The notes under the pieces were generated by a model. It ran no database searches and had not been told where the DNA came from. It saw nothing but the letters and a program-made list of their open reading frames with translations. This document shows, piece by piece, positions 63,435 to 64,000 of a stretch of 64,000 bases of DNA. Position 1 is the first letter of the stretch. Each line of letters begins with the position of its first letter. Both the position numbers and the translations under genes were made by a program. The DNA lies in assembly GCF_029931775.1 (NCBI RefSeq), contig NC_079317.1, positions 69,037,895-69,101,894 on the forward strand, written 5' to 3'. This DNA comes from Euleptes europaea. Its lineage: Eukaryota > Chordata > Lepidosauria > Squamata > Sphaerodactylidae.

Positions 63435-64000
63435 AGTGACACTCGCAGGCTAACACAATCCCGCGTGAGCTTTCCTGAGTCAAGGCTCACTTCGCCGGAT
63501 GCATAGATTGGAGCATCCATAGAAGATAGACTCAAAAGTTACAAGCCACGGAAAGGGGGAAGTGGGTATTTGTGTATTGATCTCTTTTCTGCGAATGTAC
63601 GCTCTGCGCATCTAATAAAAGAGCTCTGGGATTGTCAGCCGCTCCTTTCGGTTTAATGCAGACTAACGTGACTACTAAAAATAAACACGCGAGTGTTTTT
63701 AAGAGCAATGATAAAACTAACATGACATTCTGAACCCTAAAAAAGTATTCCTTTTGAAGCAAGTCCATTTGAACTAAAGGGGGATTGTATGCTGGATTAT
63801 CTAGTTCCGGTATAGCTATCTCACGGGCTCAAATCCCATAACAAAGAAAACCAAAGATTAAAAGTTAGATTCGTTTCCAGCAGCACTTCAAGAGACCAGG
63901 TGTAAGCTTCCGAGTCAAAGCTCCTTTCCTCGGATATGAGGAGAAACGGAGATCTCGGAGTCCTTTTAACCCAGTCGCAAGGTGGGAGGAGTGGGGTGGG
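63435..64000. other. Right edge, unassigned
   Basis: A half-copy related to the fold-back at 32786 is seen near 63860-63950 (TTCCAGCAGCACTTCAAGAG, GTCAAAGCTCCTTTCCTC). By synteny CAPRIN1 may lie beyond the edge, but no CAPRIN1 exon is in the window. Confidence 0.4.

Overview
The window looks like nuclear DNA of a squamate reptile, most likely a lizard. It carries two vertebrate genes spread over many short exons. Between and within them lie BovB (RTE) LINE tails, a 5S-rRNA-derived SINE, tRNA-derived SINEs of Sauria type, CR1, L2-like and L1 LINE fragments, and many small hAT-, Tigger- and fold-back DNA elements. The species call is an inference from this repeat mix. There is no bacterial-style operon, CRISPR array or functional rRNA or tRNA gene.

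Left part (1-14,825, + strand): the 3' end of ABTB2 (ankyrin repeat and BTB/POZ domain protein 2). Nine exons join in frame to the last 406 residues, from an ankyrin region through the BTB domain to the stop at 14,823-14,825. About 600 residues are expected upstream of the window.

Middle (14,826-30,402): a 15.6 kb intergenic stretch between the two convergent genes. It holds CR1-type LINE pieces (one with an inverted 5' part), a GC-rich, broken Ty3/gypsy element (24,961-26,894, 5-bp target duplication), CR1 3' ends and several SINEs.

Right part (30,403-60,461, - strand): a complete NAT10 gene, the RNA cytidine acetyltransferase. All 28 coding exons can be placed. They join without a break to 1,019 codons plus stop, close to the about 1,025 residues of other vertebrates. 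The ATP-binding loop (K290), Walker-B-like DEAA and acetyl-CoA loop (G641) fall at the same residue numbers as in human NAT10. Two successive introns use GC instead of GT donors. A GC-rich stretch with a CACGTG E-box and a plausible non-coding first exon (62,300-62,960) is the likely promoter.

The tail-to-tail ABTB2-NAT10 order matches human 11p13, so this is conserved synteny. The two genes have no known joint pathway: NAT10 acts in nucleolar RNA acetylation, ABTB2 is a BTB adaptor-type protein. I found no previously undescribed gene system. The novelty is in the small palindromic repeats, nested insertions, an 85-bp duplication beside an ABTB2 exon and the paired GC-AG introns.
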